Source: an uncultured bacterium (lineage in GTDB: Bacteria > Planctomycetota > JAJSAM01 > JAJVHW01). From it: a DNA stretch of 64,000 nucleotides. Numbering within the stretch: position 1 is the stretch's first letter; the number at the start of each line of letters is the position of its first letter. Shown one piece after another: positions 8,592-17,532 of the stretch. Made by a program: the position numbers and the translations under genes. The stretch lies in assembly GCA_937996235.1 (NCBI GenBank), contig CALKVK010000031.1, positions 62,001 through 126,000 of the forward strand, written 5' to 3'. The notes beneath the pieces were generated by a model. The model was given only the letters and a program-made list of their open reading frames with translations, was not told where the DNA came from and did no database searches.

Positions 8592-10325
8592 TCAGACCAG
8601 CGCGGGGACGAGCTCGCCGAGCGCCTCGCGCAGGCGCGCGAGCACCTCGTCGTGGCCGGGGGCCGACGCGCACCACTCGGCCGCCTCGCGGCTCTGCTCG
8701 ACCGTGATGCTGCGGACGACCTGCTTCACCGCGGGGATCGCGCGGGCCGGGACGCTGAACTCGCGCAGCCCCATCCCGACCAGCAGGATCGTGTACAGCA
8801 CGTCGCCGGCCATCTCGCCGCACAGGCTCACGTTGCGGCCCGTGTCGGCGCCGACGCGCACGACCGTGCGGATCAGCCGCAGGAGCGCCGGGTGCGCGGG
8901 CTGGTAGAGGTGTGCGACGCGCTCGTTCACGCGGTCCACGGCGAGCGCGTACTGCACCAGGTCGTTCGTCCCGATCGACAGGAAGTCGACGTCGTCGACG
9001 AGCATGTCGGCCACGATCGCCGCCGACGGGATCTCGACCATGACGCCGACGGGCAGCCGCTCGTTGACGTAGTGCCCCTCGGCACGCAGCGAGACGCGCG
9101 CGCGCTCGAGCATCGCCTTCGCGCGGCGCAGCTCCTCGATGCCGGAGACCATCGGGAACAGGCAGCGCACCGAGCCGTAGCCCGAGGCGCGCAGGATCGC
9201 GCGGAGCTGCGGCATGAAGAGGCCGGGGCGCTCGAGGCACAGGCGCAGCGAGCGGCTGCCCAGGAACGGGTTCGGCTCCTGCTGCGCGCCGCGATCCGGC
9301 GTGACCTTGTCGGCGCCGAAGTCGAACGTGCGGATGGTGAGGGGGCGCCCCGCGAGCTGGCGCAGCGCGGCGACGTAGGCGTCGAAGTGGTCGTCCTCGG
9401 TCGGCGGCGGCTTGCCCTCCTCGTAGAGGAACTCCGTGCGGAACAGCCCGACGCCGTCGCCGCCGGCGTCCATCACGGAGGCGACGTCGCCGGGCACCTC
9501 GATGTTGCCCATGAGGCGGATCACGTGCCCGTCGCGCGTCTCGGCGGGGTAGTCGCGCACGCGCTCGAGCTCGCGCCGGTAGCGCTCGTACTGGACGATC
9601 GCCTGTTCGTAGCGGCGCACCTGCGCGGCGTCGGGGTCGACGACGACCTGACCGCGGTTGCCGTCCACGATCACGTGCGCGCCGTCCGCGACGCGCGACG
9701 TGATGCTGCCGAGACCCACCACGGCGGGCATCCCGATGCTGCGGGCGATGATCGCGGTGTGCGACGTCGGTCCGCCCACGTCGGTGACGAAGCCGAGTGT
9801 GCGCGTGCGGTCGAGATCCGCGGTCTGCGACGGGGTCAGGTCGTGTGCGACGATCACGACGGGGTGCTCGAGGCGCGCGATCTCCGCGCGCCGGTCGCCG
9901 AGCAGCGCCCGCAGCACGCGGCGCTCGATGTCGCGCATGTCGGACGCGCGCTGCGCGAAGTACTGGTCCTCGAGCCCCTCGAAGCGCGCCACGAGCGCGT
10001 CGAAGACCAGCGCCACGGCGTACTCGGCGGACACCTGCCGGTCGCGCACCGTCGCGGCGACGTCGTCCCGCAGCTTGGGGTCGCGCAGCACCATGTCGTG
10101 CGCGCCGAAGATCGCGGAGACGTCGCCCTCGATGCCCGACGCCGTCACGAGTCCGCTGAGCTCGTCGCGCGCGCTGCCGAGCGCCGCGTCGAGGCGCTCG
10201 ATCTCGGCTTCGACCTCGTCCGCGGCGACCGGACGGTTCGGCACGTTGCGCTCCTCGGTCTCGAGGAGGTACACGCGGCCGATCGCCACACCCGGACTCA
10301 CGGGCACGCCGGTCAGGATCTCCAT
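8592..10325 (-). CDS. ptsI: Phosphoenolpyruvate-protein phosphotransferase (enzyme I)
   Basis: Enzyme I of the phosphotransferase system: it takes phosphate from phosphoenolpyruvate and passes it to HPr. The 577 residues match the classical length, with no N-terminal GAF domain, so it is not PtsP. The phosphorylated histidine is in GGPTSHTAIIARS (about residue 190). PEP-binding signatures include GLFRTEFLYEE, RTFDFGADK and MVEIPSAA, and the catalytic cysteine is in NVSLCGEMAGD. It lies 17 bases after ptsH in a ptsN-ptsH-ptsI run without any sugar permease, so a regulatory PTS is likely. Confidence 0.96.
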   Translation of the reverse strand: MEILTGVPVSPGVAIGRVYLLETEERNVPNRPVAADEVEAEIERLDAALGSARDELSGLVTASGIEGDVSAIFGAHDMVLRDPKLRDDVAATVRDRQVSAEYAVALVFDALVARFEGLEDQYFAQRASDMRDIERRVLRALLGDRRAEIARLEHPVVIVAHDLTPSQTADLDRTRTLGFVTDVGGPTSHTAIIARSIGMPAVVGLGSITSRVADGAHVIVDGNRGQVVVDPDAAQVRRYEQAIVQYERYRRELERVRDYPAETRDGHVIRLMGNIEVPGDVASVMDAGGDGVGLFRTEFLYEEGKPPPTEDDHFDAYVAALRQLAGRPLTIRTFDFGADKVTPDRGAQQEPNPFLGSRSLRLCLERPGLFMPQLRAILRASGYGSVRCLFPMVSGIEELRRAKAMLERARVSLRAEGHYVNERLPVGVMVEIPSAAIVADMLVDDVDFLSIGTNDLVQYALAVDRVNERVAHLYQPAHPALLRLIRTVVRVGADTGRNVSLCGEMAGDVLYTILLVGMGLREFSVPARAIPAVKQVVRSITVEQSREAAEWCASAPGHDEVLARLREALGELVPALV

Positions 10326-10342
10326 GCGCGCGCCGCCCGGCG

Positions 10343-10648
10343 TCAGCCCTTGAAGTCCCGGTCCACCAGCGCGACGAGGTCGGCGACCGCGCGCGCGCAG
10401 TTGGTGCCCCGCGCCTCGATGCGCAGCAGCGCGCCGGGCCGGATCGCCATCATCGCCAGCTCGAGGACGCTCGTGCCGTCGCCCTCCGACGCGCCGTAGT
10501 GCACACGTACGGCGCAGCCGGACTGCAGCGCCGCGCGCGCGAACTCGGTGGCGGGCCGCAGGTGCAGCCCCTGCGGGTTGCGCACGGTCACCTCGGCGAC
10601 CGCGACGTCGCCCGCGGGCTCCCCCGGCCGGCCGTCAGGCGATGCCAT
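10343..10648 (-). CDS. ptsH: HPr phosphocarrier protein
   Basis: HPr, the small phosphocarrier between enzyme I and EIIA. The 101 residues start with an 18-residue flexible extension, then the HPr fold. The phosphorylatable histidine is H29 in PQGLHLRPATEFA. A serine at the regulatory Ser46-equivalent position is present (S60, in GTSVLELAMMA), so control by an HPr kinase is conceivable, although none is visible here. The ATG overlaps the ptsN stop by 14 bases, which implies translational coupling. Confidence 0.95.
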   Translation of the reverse strand: MASPDGRPGEPAGDVAVAEVTVRNPQGLHLRPATEFARAALQSGCAVRVHYGASEGDGTSVLELAMMAIRPGALLRIEARGTNCARAVADLVALVDRDFKG

Positions 10649-11111
10649 CGATCTCGCGGAAGAGCGAGTGCAGGCTGGCCGCGTCGGTCGTCGAGCGCAG
10701 GACCTTCGCGTAGTAGTCGTTGCGCGCGACCTGGGCGATCCAGCGCAGGATCGCGACGTGCGCGTCGCCGGACTTGGCGGGTGACACGACGAGGAACATG
10801 CTGTGCACGGGCGCGCCGTCCGTCGCGCCGTAGTCGATCGGCTCGACGGTCTTCGCGAACGCGACGACGGGCGCCTCCACGGCGGACGTCTTGCAGTGCG
10901 GGATCGCGATGCCGCGGCCGACGCCGGTCGAGCCGACGCGCTCGCGCTGCAGCACGGCGCGGTACACCGTCGTGGCGCGCTCCGTGTCGAACGCACCCGC
11001 CTCCGCGAGCTGGTCGACGATCGCGCGCAGCACGTCGTCGCGCTCGCCCGGCGGCAGCGTGGGAAAGATGTGCGACTGCGGGATGTACGAGCTGATGTGT
11101 TCGGCGCTCAA
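10635..11111 (-). CDS. ptsN: PTS EIIA component, nitrogen-regulatory type
   Basis: EIIA domain protein of the fructose/nitrogen type (PtsN), 158 residues. The active histidine is in GIAIPHCKT near residue 72, and the family phrase FLVVSPAKSGDAHVAIL follows. There is no fused EIIB or EIIC, so the phosphate probably ends here as a regulatory signal. The gene is next to hpf and close to rpoN, as in proteobacterial rpoN operons, and overlaps ptsH by 14 bases. Confidence 0.94.
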   Translation of the reverse strand: MSAEHISSYIPQSHIFPTLPPGERDDVLRAIVDQLAEAGAFDTERATTVYRAVLQRERVGSTGVGRGIAIPHCKTSAVEAPVVAFAKTVEPIDYGATDGAPVHSMFLVVSPAKSGDAHVAILRWIAQVARNDYYAKVLRSTTDAASLHSLFREIDGIA

Positions 11112-11118
11112 CTCCGTC

Positions 11119-11526
11119 TCACTCCTCTTCCGAGGACGCTTCGCCCTCGAACACGTCGCCCGTGGCGTCCTCGCTCCCCACCGCGGCGGGCGCCCCGCCG
11201 CGGGAGTGCCGCCGTGCCTCGCGGCGCTCCTTGGCGCGCCGCAGGACGCGCTCGAGCTTGTCGTGCGCGAGGTCCACCGCGGCGCGCGCGTCGTCGTGCC
11301 GCGCGTGGACGACGACCGGTGCGCCGCGCGTCAGGTGCGCGATGACCTCGACCGTCTTGACCAGTCCGTCCTCGCCGAACACGACCTCGACCGAACGCGC
11401 CGAACTGTTGAAGCGCCCCAGCGGGGCCAGCTTCTCGTTGGCGTAGTCCTTGACGTCGTCGGGCGCGTCCACGTGCCGGGCGGTGATGCGCACTTCCACG
11501 GGGGCCTCCGCGGCCGGTTGGTCCAC
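11119..11526 (-). CDS. hpf: Ribosome hibernation promoting factor (HPF/RaiA family)
   Basis: Sigma-54 modulation/S30EA family protein that binds the 30S subunit and promotes ribosome hibernation. At 135 residues it is the short type plus an acidic tail. The fold is clear in VEVRITARHVDAPDDVKDYA and the charged helix DKLERVLRRAKERRE. The last 35 residues are Gly/Ser/Glu-rich and disordered, with no long-HPF dimerisation domain. It is 7 bases upstream of ptsN. Confidence 0.92.
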   Translation of the reverse strand: MDQPAAEAPVEVRITARHVDAPDDVKDYANEKLAPLGRFNSSARSVEVVFGEDGLVKTVEVIAHLTRGAPVVVHARHDDARAAVDLAHDKLERVLRRAKERREARRHSRGGAPAAVGSEDATGDVFEGEASSEEE

Positions 11527-11617
11527 GCCGCGTCTGCGGCTGCGCGCGCCGATCCGGCCTCTCCGACGGGGCGCGCGGACGCGATGCTACTTACTGCCGC
11601 CACGCGGCGCGCCAAAG

Positions 11618-12409
11618 TCAGGCGGGCGCGGGCGATATGGCGGCCGGTCGGCGGCCGAAGCCGTCGTCGTACGCGACCGCGCAGAGCGTCAGCCCGCACG
11701 CGGGCGCAGGCGGCGGCCCGAGGCGCCGGTCGCCGCTCCCGAGCAGCGCGAGCGGACGGGACGGGGGCGTGGCGCCGCGGCCGACCTCGACGAGCGCGGC
11801 CGCCAGGTTGCGCACCATCATGTAGAGGAAGCCGTCCCCGCGCACGTCGAGGCGCAGCTCGTCGTCGTCGCGGCGCTCGACGTCGAGCGCGTGGAGCGTG
11901 CGCACCGTGTCCTCGTCGCGGCGCTCGGGCCCCGGGTCGTTGCGGTACGCGCGGAAGTCGTGGCGCCCCACGAGCGGAGCCGCCGCGGCCTGCATCGCGC
12001 GCAGGTCGAGCGGCGCCCCGAGCCGCCACGCGGTGCGCTCGCGCGCCGGCGCCGGCCACGGTGTCTCGAGCACGCGATAGCGGTAGAGCTTCGAGCGCGC
12101 GGCGCGCTGCGGATCCCAGTCCGCGGGGGCGGGCTCGAGGTGCACCAGCCGCACCGACGGCGGCAGGAGCATGTCGGCGAGCCGGCGCAGGCCGTCCACC
12201 GGCAGCGCCGCCCCGCACTCGAACGCCACCGGCAGGGCCTCCGCGTGCACGCCGGCGTCGGTGCGCCCCGAGGCGCGCACCGTGACCGGATGGCGCAGCG
12301 CCTCCTCGAGCGCCGCCTCGAGCACCTCGGCGACGGAGACGGCCTCGTGCTGCCGCTGCCAGCCCGCCCAGTCGGTGCCGTCGTAGGCGACGAGCCCGCG
12401 CAGCGCCAC
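11618..12409 (-). CDS. truA: tRNA pseudouridine synthase A
   Basis: TruA converts uridines 38-40 of tRNA anticodon arms to pseudouridine. The 263 residues are of normal length. The catalytic aspartate is in ASGRTDAGVHA (about residue 49), and other family motifs are YDGTDWAGWQRQ, KLYRYRV and GDGFLYMMVRNLAA. The same frame stays open far upstream inside rpoN. The GTG at 12409 is chosen because VALRGLVAYDGTDW is the expected N-terminus. It sits between rpoN and hpf. Confidence 0.9.
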   Translation of the reverse strand: MALRGLVAYDGTDWAGWQRQHEAVSVAEVLEAALEEALRHPVTVRASGRTDAGVHAEALPVAFECGAALPVDGLRRLADMLLPPSVRLVHLEPAPADWDPQRAARSKLYRYRVLETPWPAPARERTAWRLGAPLDLRAMQAAAAPLVGRHDFRAYRNDPGPERRDEDTVRTLHALDVERRDDDELRLDVRGDGFLYMMVRNLAAALVEVGRGATPPSRPLALLGSGDRRLGPPPAPACGLTLCAVAYDDGFGRRPAAISPAPA

Positions 12410-12504
12410 GGGTGCGGCGAGCGCGCGCGGCGGGCGGCGGCCTGCCGCGCTCCGCAGGCGCAGGAGCGCGCGCGCCGCGTGGCGCGCGGGCGTCGCGGAG
12501 CCGC

Positions 12505-14196
12505 TCAGACCCACTGCCGGCGCTGCCGGGAGGACGCGATGCCGAGCTGCTTGCGGTACTTCGTCACCGTGCGGCGGGCGACGTTCAGACCGCGGTCCTT
12601 GAGGCGCGCGGCGACGTCGTCGTCGCTGAGCGGGGCGGAGCCGTCCTCGCCGTCGATGATCTCCTTCACCATGTTCTTCACGTTGTGGCGCGACTCGACG
12701 TCGCCGCTGTCGGTCTCGGTCCCGCCGGTGAAGAAGAACTTCAGCGGCTTCACCGCCCGCGGCGTCTGCACGTACTTGTCCGCGATCGCGCGCGAGACCG
12801 TCGAGACGTGGATGCCGAGCTCGTCCGCCACGGTCTGCATCTTGAGGGGCCGCAGCGCGGCCTCGCCGCGCGAGAGGTACGCGCTCTGGTGGTGGAAGAT
12901 GCGCTGCACGACGCGCGAGAGCGTCTGCTGCCGCTGGCGGATGGCCTCGATGAGCCAGCGCGCGCTCTCGATCCGGCGCCGGTACAGGTTGCGGATGTGG
13001 TCGGGCAGCGCGTCGTCGCTCGCGAACGAGACCGCGTCCTCGGAGACCGCGAGCGGCGGGATGAGCGAGTTGACGAGCTCGATCTCGAAGTCGCCGTCCT
13101 CGCGCTCGGTGACGACCGCGTCCGGGTGGATCGCCTGCGCGGACTCCGGCGCCAGCGCCGAGCCCGGTCGGGGGTCGAGGCCGCGCAGCTCCTCGATCAG
13201 GATCTGGACGTCGTCGAGGTCGAGTTCCATCGCGCGCGCGATGCGCTGCAGGCGGTTCTTCTCGAGGTCCTCGAGGTGCTCCGCCACGAGGCGCCGCTTC
13301 TCCTCGAAGAGGAGGTCCGTCGGGTCGAGCTGGAGCAGCAGCGTCTCGGTGAGCGTGCGCCCGCCGACGCCGCGCGGCTCGAGCGACTGCACCAGCGACA
13401 GCGCCGCACGCGCGTCGTCGAGCGTGTAGTCGCCGCCGACGCGCTCGAGCACCTCGACGAGCGGGTAGAGCAGCAGCACGTCGTCGCGGCGCAGGTCGCC
13501 TCCGCCGGGCAGCGCGCGGATCGCCTGGATCCGGGCGAGGACCTGCTGCGCCTCGAGCACGTTGCGGTCGCGCTCCTCCTCGGCCTCGGCCACCTGCTCC
13601 GGAGTCACGCCGCGCTTCAGCTCCGGGACCTTGACGGCGGCGACGCCGTCGACGGCCGCCACGACGTCGGCGAGCGGCCGGTTGAGGTAGCCGAAGACGT
13701 CGGTGGCCTCGAGCAGCGCCGGCACGAAGCGGTGCGGCGCCAGGTAGCCGCGCTCGTCGAGGTTGAACACGATCTCGCGCGCGAGCTCGGTGAGGCGCGG
13801 GTCGGCCTCGAGCCCGGCGAGCTGCTCCGCCAGCAGGTCCTGGAGGGACGCGGCCCGCCCCGGGCTGTTGGCGAGCGCCTCCATCTTCGGGTCGGGCTCG
13901 TCGGACGCGATCCGGCGGGCCGGCGGGCGCCACTCCTCCCAGTCGTCGGGGGAGAAGGCGTCCATGTCGGCCTCGGACGGCCCGTCGTCGCGCTCCTCGG
14001 ACTCGCGCTCGACCACCGGCTCCGGCGTGTCCACGACGAGCGCGTCGTTCTCGCTGAGCTGCCGCTCGACGTAGTCCTGCAGGTTCACCGACGGGAGCTG
14101 CAGGATCTCGATCGCCTGGATCATCTGCGGCGCGAGGATCTGCTTCTGTTGGAGCTGGAGCTTCGCTTCGAGTCCGAGTTCGAGCCGCATCGCCAC
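12505..14196 (-). CDS. rpoN: RNA polymerase sigma-54 factor
   Basis: Sigma-54, directing transcription from -24/-12 promoters with enhancer-binding ATPases. The 563 residues show all regions: the Q-rich activator-interacting region I (LQQKQILAPQMIQAIEILQL), an acidic region II expanded by about 60 residues, the core-binding domain, the HTH (LGIHVSTVSRAIADKYVQTP), and the RpoN box ARRTVTKYRKQLG at the C-terminus. The start is either M1 or M3 (MAMRLELGLEAK). It heads a group with truA, hpf and the PTS genes. Confidence 0.96.
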   Translation of the reverse strand: MAMRLELGLEAKLQLQQKQILAPQMIQAIEILQLPSVNLQDYVERQLSENDALVVDTPEPVVERESEERDDGPSEADMDAFSPDDWEEWRPPARRIASDEPDPKMEALANSPGRAASLQDLLAEQLAGLEADPRLTELAREIVFNLDERGYLAPHRFVPALLEATDVFGYLNRPLADVVAAVDGVAAVKVPELKRGVTPEQVAEAEEERDRNVLEAQQVLARIQAIRALPGGGDLRRDDVLLLYPLVEVLERVGGDYTLDDARAALSLVQSLEPRGVGGRTLTETLLLQLDPTDLLFEEKRRLVAEHLEDLEKNRLQRIARAMELDLDDVQILIEELRGLDPRPGSALAPESAQAIHPDAVVTEREDGDFEIELVNSLIPPLAVSEDAVSFASDDALPDHIRNLYRRRIESARWLIEAIRQRQQTLSRVVQRIFHHQSAYLSRGEAALRPLKMQTVADELGIHVSTVSRAIADKYVQTPRAVKPLKFFFTGGTETDSGDVESRHNVKNMVKEIIDGEDGSAPLSDDDVAARLKDRGLNVARRTVTKYRKQLGIASSRQRRQWV

Positions 14197-14379
14197 CCTG
14201 ACGCCTCCTGGCGCTCGCGCCGCCCCCTCATCGGCAGCCCGGCGGCGCGGACCGAATGTACCACCGTCGGAACGGCGCGCCCGCGCGATTCGAGATTTCG
14301 GCCCGGAACTTGCGTAGGCGACGCAGCCGAGGCTGCGGAGCCGGGGCAGCTCGGCGCGGCTCGCCGCGCGCCGCCGAGG
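14197..14379. other. gap between recR and rpoN with GC hairpins
   Basis: No gene is seen in these 183 bases. Near 14350-14380 a GC-rich imperfect hairpin (CTCGGCGCGG...CCGCCGAG) could end recR transcription on the minus strand. A 12-base string CGGAACTTGCGT also occurs in the repeat family at 56.4 and 60.8 kb, without the rest of that unit. The rpoN promoter should lie here but cannot be pinpointed. Confidence 0.35.
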
Positions 14380-14991
14380 CTACTCGGCGGGTTCGTCGAG
14401 GCTGTACCGGCCGCGGAGCGCGTCCTGCAGCATGGCGGCGGACGCGTTCTCGAGGGCGTAGCCGGTCGGCACGCCGCGGGCGATCCGGGTCACGCGGGCG
14501 CCCGTCCCGGCGAGCGCGCGCTCGATCTCGAGGCAGGTGCCGTCGCCCTCGAGGTCGGGGCTGGTCGCGACGACGACCTCGAGCACGCCCTCCTCGCGCA
14601 CGCGGCGGACGAGGCGCGCGATCGTGAGCTCCCCCGCCCCGACGCCGTCGAGGGGCGAGATCCGCCCGCCGAGCACGTGGTAGAGCCCGCGCCAGGCGGC
14701 GGCCTCCTCGAGCGCCACGACGTCGCGCGGCTGCTCCACCACGCACACGCGGGTCGCGTCGCGGCGCGCGTCGGCGCAGATGCGGCAGGGGTCGGTCTCG
14801 GTGACGTTCGCGCAGCGCGAGCAGGAGCGCGTGCGCGCCTTCACGTCGTGGATCGCGCGCGCGAGCCGCTCGGCGTCCTCGCGCGGCATGCGCAGGATGT
14901 GGTGGGCGAGGCGCTCCGCGGTCCGGCGCCCCACGCCGGGGAGCTGCGCGAGCTCCTCGAGCAGCCGGTCCATCGACTCGCCGTACGCCAC
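14380..14991 (-). CDS. recR: Recombination protein RecR
   Basis: RecR, partner of RecF and RecO in loading RecA at gaps. The 203 residues have the expected layout: HhH motif (LPGVGRRTAERLAHHIL), a four-cysteine zinc finger (CSRCANVTETDPCRIC, residues about 57-72), and a Toprim domain (VCVVEQPRDVVALEE). The Walker-like C-terminal motif usually reads RGLPxGxDLEYAD; here it is RGVPTGYALENAS, so the aspartate is lost. The gene follows the YbaB family gene and dnaX, the common dnaX-ybaB-recR order. Confidence 0.95.
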   Translation of the reverse strand: MAYGESMDRLLEELAQLPGVGRRTAERLAHHILRMPREDAERLARAIHDVKARTRSCSRCANVTETDPCRICADARRDATRVCVVEQPRDVVALEEAAAWRGLYHVLGGRISPLDGVGAGELTIARLVRRVREEGVLEVVVATSPDLEGDGTCLEIERALAGTGARVTRIARGVPTGYALENASAAMLQDALRGRYSLDEPAE

Positions 14992-15057
14992 GCCGCCTCC
15001 CGACTCCGGCCGGGGCGCCCCGGGGGTCGTGTCAGACCCGGGGCCGCCGGGCGCGGA

Positions 15058-15372
15058 CTAGAACAGCCCGGGCAGGGACAGGCCGCCGGTGACCTTCGCC
15101 ATCTCCGCCTGCTGCAGGGCGTTCGCCGCCTCCTGGCTCTTCTGCACGGCCGCGACCACGAGGTCCTCGAGCATCGACAGGTCGGCCGGGTCGACGGCGT
15201 CGGGCCGGATCGTGATCTTCACCAGCTCGCCGTTGCCGTTCGTGAACGCGGTGACGAGTCCCCCTCCGGCCTCCGCGTCCACGACCCGCTCGCGCAGCTC
15301 CTCGCGCAGCTTCACGAGGTTCTTCTGGACGCTCTGCGCCTGCCGCAGCAGATCGGGGTTGAAGCTCGACAT
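15058..15372 (-). CDS. YbaB/EbfC family nucleoid-associated protein
   Basis: Small DNA-binding protein of the YbaB/EbfC family, 104 residues. Family features are the long N-terminal helix (LLRQAQSVQKNLVKLREELR) and the segment LVKITIRPDAVDPADLSMLEDLV. It lies between dnaX (42 bases upstream) and recR (66 bases downstream), as in most bacteria, pointing to one transcript. The DNA-related role is known for the family; its precise function here is not evident. Confidence 0.93.
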   Translation of the reverse strand: MSSFNPDLLRQAQSVQKNLVKLREELRERVVDAEAGGGLVTAFTNGNGELVKITIRPDAVDPADLSMLEDLVVAAVQKSQEAANALQQAEMAKVTGGLSLPGLF

Positions 15373-15414
15373 GCAGGTCCCTCCCGGATGCGGGCCGTCG
15401 CGCCGCGCCGCGGC

Positions 15415-17532
15415 TCAGACGTCGCGTTCGAGGTGCACGATACGCGCGCCCAACTCGCGCTCGGCGAGTTTCGTGAGCGCTGCGCTGCGGGCGGCCTCGA
15501 CCTCGGACGCGGTCAGGCGGTCGGAGACGACGTCGCGCGGCCGCGCGGTCTCGTCGGAGCCCGGCCCCGGCTCGGGGTCGTCGTCGCGCTCGACGGTGCG
15601 GAAGTCGAGGCGCCGCCCGAACACGGCCCGGAACGCCTCGCGCAGGGCGTCGCGCAGCTCGCCGCCCTCGACCGCGCTGCGGTGGAAGGCCTGGGAGCGC
15701 GGGAACGAGAGCACGAGCGTCTCGCCGTCGACCCGCTCCACGCGCGCCGGCTGCAGGTGCGCCATCAGCCGCGAGCTCTGCTGCCGTGCGGCGTCGCGCA
15801 CGTCGCCCCAGCGCGCGGCGAAGGCGCTCTCCGGCGTGCCCCCGCCGTCGGCCGGGGCCGCCGACTCCCAGAGGTCCGCCGTGTGCGCCGCGACGTCGCC
15901 GTCGTCGGCCGCGTCAGCGGGCTCCTCCGCGCCGGTCGGCCGCGAGATCCCACTGCCCGGGCGCGCGGGGCGCGGTGGCTCCTCGGCGGCGGCCCCGGAG
16001 CCCGGCGCGGCGGCCCCGGAGCCCGGCGCGGCGGCCGAAGCGGGGACCGGCGTGGCGGTCGGCCCGGGGACCGTCGTCGCGACCGGCCGCTGCCCGTTCG
16101 CGTGTCCGTTCGCGTGTCCGTTCGCGTGCCCGTTCGCGTGCCCGTTCGCACCGGCGGCGGCGCCACCGGCGCCGGAAGGATCGGACGCCGCGGGAGCCGG
16201 CGCGGCAGACGCTGCCGGCTCGGCGCTCGCGCGCGGTGCAGCGCTCCCGGGCGCACCGCCGTCGGGCGCGGACGGCGCCCGCGCCGGGCCGCCGCCGCCG
16301 CCCGCAGGGGCCGGGCGCACCGCCGGCGGCCCGCCGCCTCGCACGCCGCCCCCGCCGCCGCCCGAGCCGTCGTCGCCGCCGATCCGGCGCTCCAGCGCGG
16401 TCAGGTCGCGCACGATCTGGTCGAGGTAGCGCAGCTCGCGGTGCCCCGCCAGCCGCGCGAGCGCGGTCTCGGCGAACAGCCGCCCCTCGCCGAGCAGCCG
16501 GGCGTTCTTCAGCGCCTCGGAGAACAGCGTGACGGCGTAGGCGAGCGTGGCCTCCGAGAAGGCGGCGGCCTGCTCGGCGAGCGCCTGCCGCGCGTCGCCG
16601 TCGGCGACCACGCCCGCGGCCCGCGCGCCCTGGAGTTTCACGAGGATCAGGTCGTGCGCGTGGCGCATGCACTGCCGCAGCAGCTCGCCGGGGTCCGTGC
16701 CGGCGTCGAGCACCGCCGCCGCGACGCCGAGCGCGCCGCCGACGTCGCCCGCGGCGGCGGCGTCGAAGAGGGCGCGCATCCGCTCGCCGGAGACGGTGCC
16801 GAGCAGCGCGTGCAGGTCGTCGAGCCGCACGGCGCCGCGCCCGAGCGTCGTGAGCTGCTCGAGGAGCGACTCCGCGTCGCGGGCGCCGCCGGCCGCGGCG
16901 CGCGCGACGGCCACGAGCGCGTCGTCGTCGTAGGCGATGCCCTCGCTCGCGCAGATGCCGCGCAGGAGCTCCGCGATGTCGGCGGTCGGGATCGGGCGGA
17001 AGTCGAAGCGCTGGCAGCGCGAGAGGATCGTCGCCGGCACCTTCTGCGGGTCCGTCGTCGCGAAGACGAACTTCACGTGCGGCGGCGGCTCCTCCAGCGT
17101 CTTCAGCAGCGCGTTGAACGCCTCGGTCGTCAGCATGTGGACCTCGTCCACGATGTAGACCTTGAAGCGCGCCCGCGCGGGGTGGAACGCGACGTTGCCG
17201 ATCAGCGAGCGCGCATCGTCGACCTTGCGGTTCGAGGCGGCGTCCATCTCGAAGACGTCGAGGTCCTCGCCCGCGGCCGCCGCGACGCAGAGGTCGCAGG
17301 TGCCGCAGGGCGTCGGTGTCGGCGCGTCGAACGAGATGCAGTTGAGCGCGCGCGCGAGGATGCGCGCCATCGACGTCTTCCCGACGCCGCGCGGGCCGCA
17401 GAACATGTACGCGTGCGCCACGCGCCCGGCCTCGATGGCGTTGCGCAGCGTGCGCGCGACGGCACCCTGCCCGACGACGTCGTCGAACGTCCGCGGCCGG
17501 TACTTGCGCGCGATGACCTGGTAGCCCGACAT
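15415..17532 (-). CDS. dnaX: DNA polymerase III subunit gamma/tau
   Basis: Clamp-loader ATPase subunit, 705 residues. Motifs: Walker A GPRGVGKTS (46-54), zinc ligands C65, C76, C79 and C82 (CGTCDLC), Walker B VDEVHML (about 127), and sensor 1 FATTDPQKVP. A roughly 200-residue Pro/Ala/Gly linker follows, with five NGHA repeats, then a tau-like C-terminal domain. I see no A-rich slippery site for a gamma frameshift. The ATG at 17532 starts MSGYQVIARKYRPRTF, the standard N-terminus. The start codon and the upstream AGGGTG ribosome-binding site are inside a 28-base inverted repeat. Confidence 0.96.
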   Translation of the reverse strand: MSGYQVIARKYRPRTFDDVVGQGAVARTLRNAIEAGRVAHAYMFCGPRGVGKTSMARILARALNCISFDAPTPTPCGTCDLCVAAAAGEDLDVFEMDAASNRKVDDARSLIGNVAFHPARARFKVYIVDEVHMLTTEAFNALLKTLEEPPPHVKFVFATTDPQKVPATILSRCQRFDFRPIPTADIAELLRGICASEGIAYDDDALVAVARAAAGGARDAESLLEQLTTLGRGAVRLDDLHALLGTVSGERMRALFDAAAAGDVGGALGVAAAVLDAGTDPGELLRQCMRHAHDLILVKLQGARAAGVVADGDARQALAEQAAAFSEATLAYAVTLFSEALKNARLLGEGRLFAETALARLAGHRELRYLDQIVRDLTALERRIGGDDGSGGGGGGVRGGGPPAVRPAPAGGGGGPARAPSAPDGGAPGSAAPRASAEPAASAAPAPAASDPSGAGGAAAGANGHANGHANGHANGHANGQRPVATTVPGPTATPVPASAAAPGSGAAAPGSGAAAEEPPRPARPGSGISRPTGAEEPADAADDGDVAAHTADLWESAAPADGGGTPESAFAARWGDVRDAARQQSSRLMAHLQPARVERVDGETLVLSFPRSQAFHRSAVEGGELRDALREAFRAVFGRRLDFRTVERDDDPEPGPGSDETARPRDVVSDRLTASEVEAARSAALTKLAERELGARIVHLERDV
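16091..16150. repeat. five 12-bp tandem repeats inside dnaX
   Basis: Five copies of a 12-base unit (TGYCCGTTCGCG on the plus strand) run head to tail. They encode Asn-Gly-His-Ala repeats in the DnaX linker. The unit length is a multiple of three, so copy changes by slippage would keep the frame. Confidence 0.95.

Noticed and set aside
3483..10499. Very long plus-strand open frames opposite the pil and pts genes
   Set aside because: They are antisense shadows caused by the GC-rich third codon positions; the minus-strand proteins have clear family motifs and the plus-strand ones have none.
16091..16150. Possible CRISPR-like array (five short repeats)
   Set aside because: The 12-bp repeats are contiguous, have no spacers and are in frame inside dnaX, encoding Asn-Gly-His-Ala.
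15415..17532. Programmed -1 frameshift site for a DnaX gamma product
   Set aside because: No A- or T-rich slippery heptamer was seen in the GC-rich gene.
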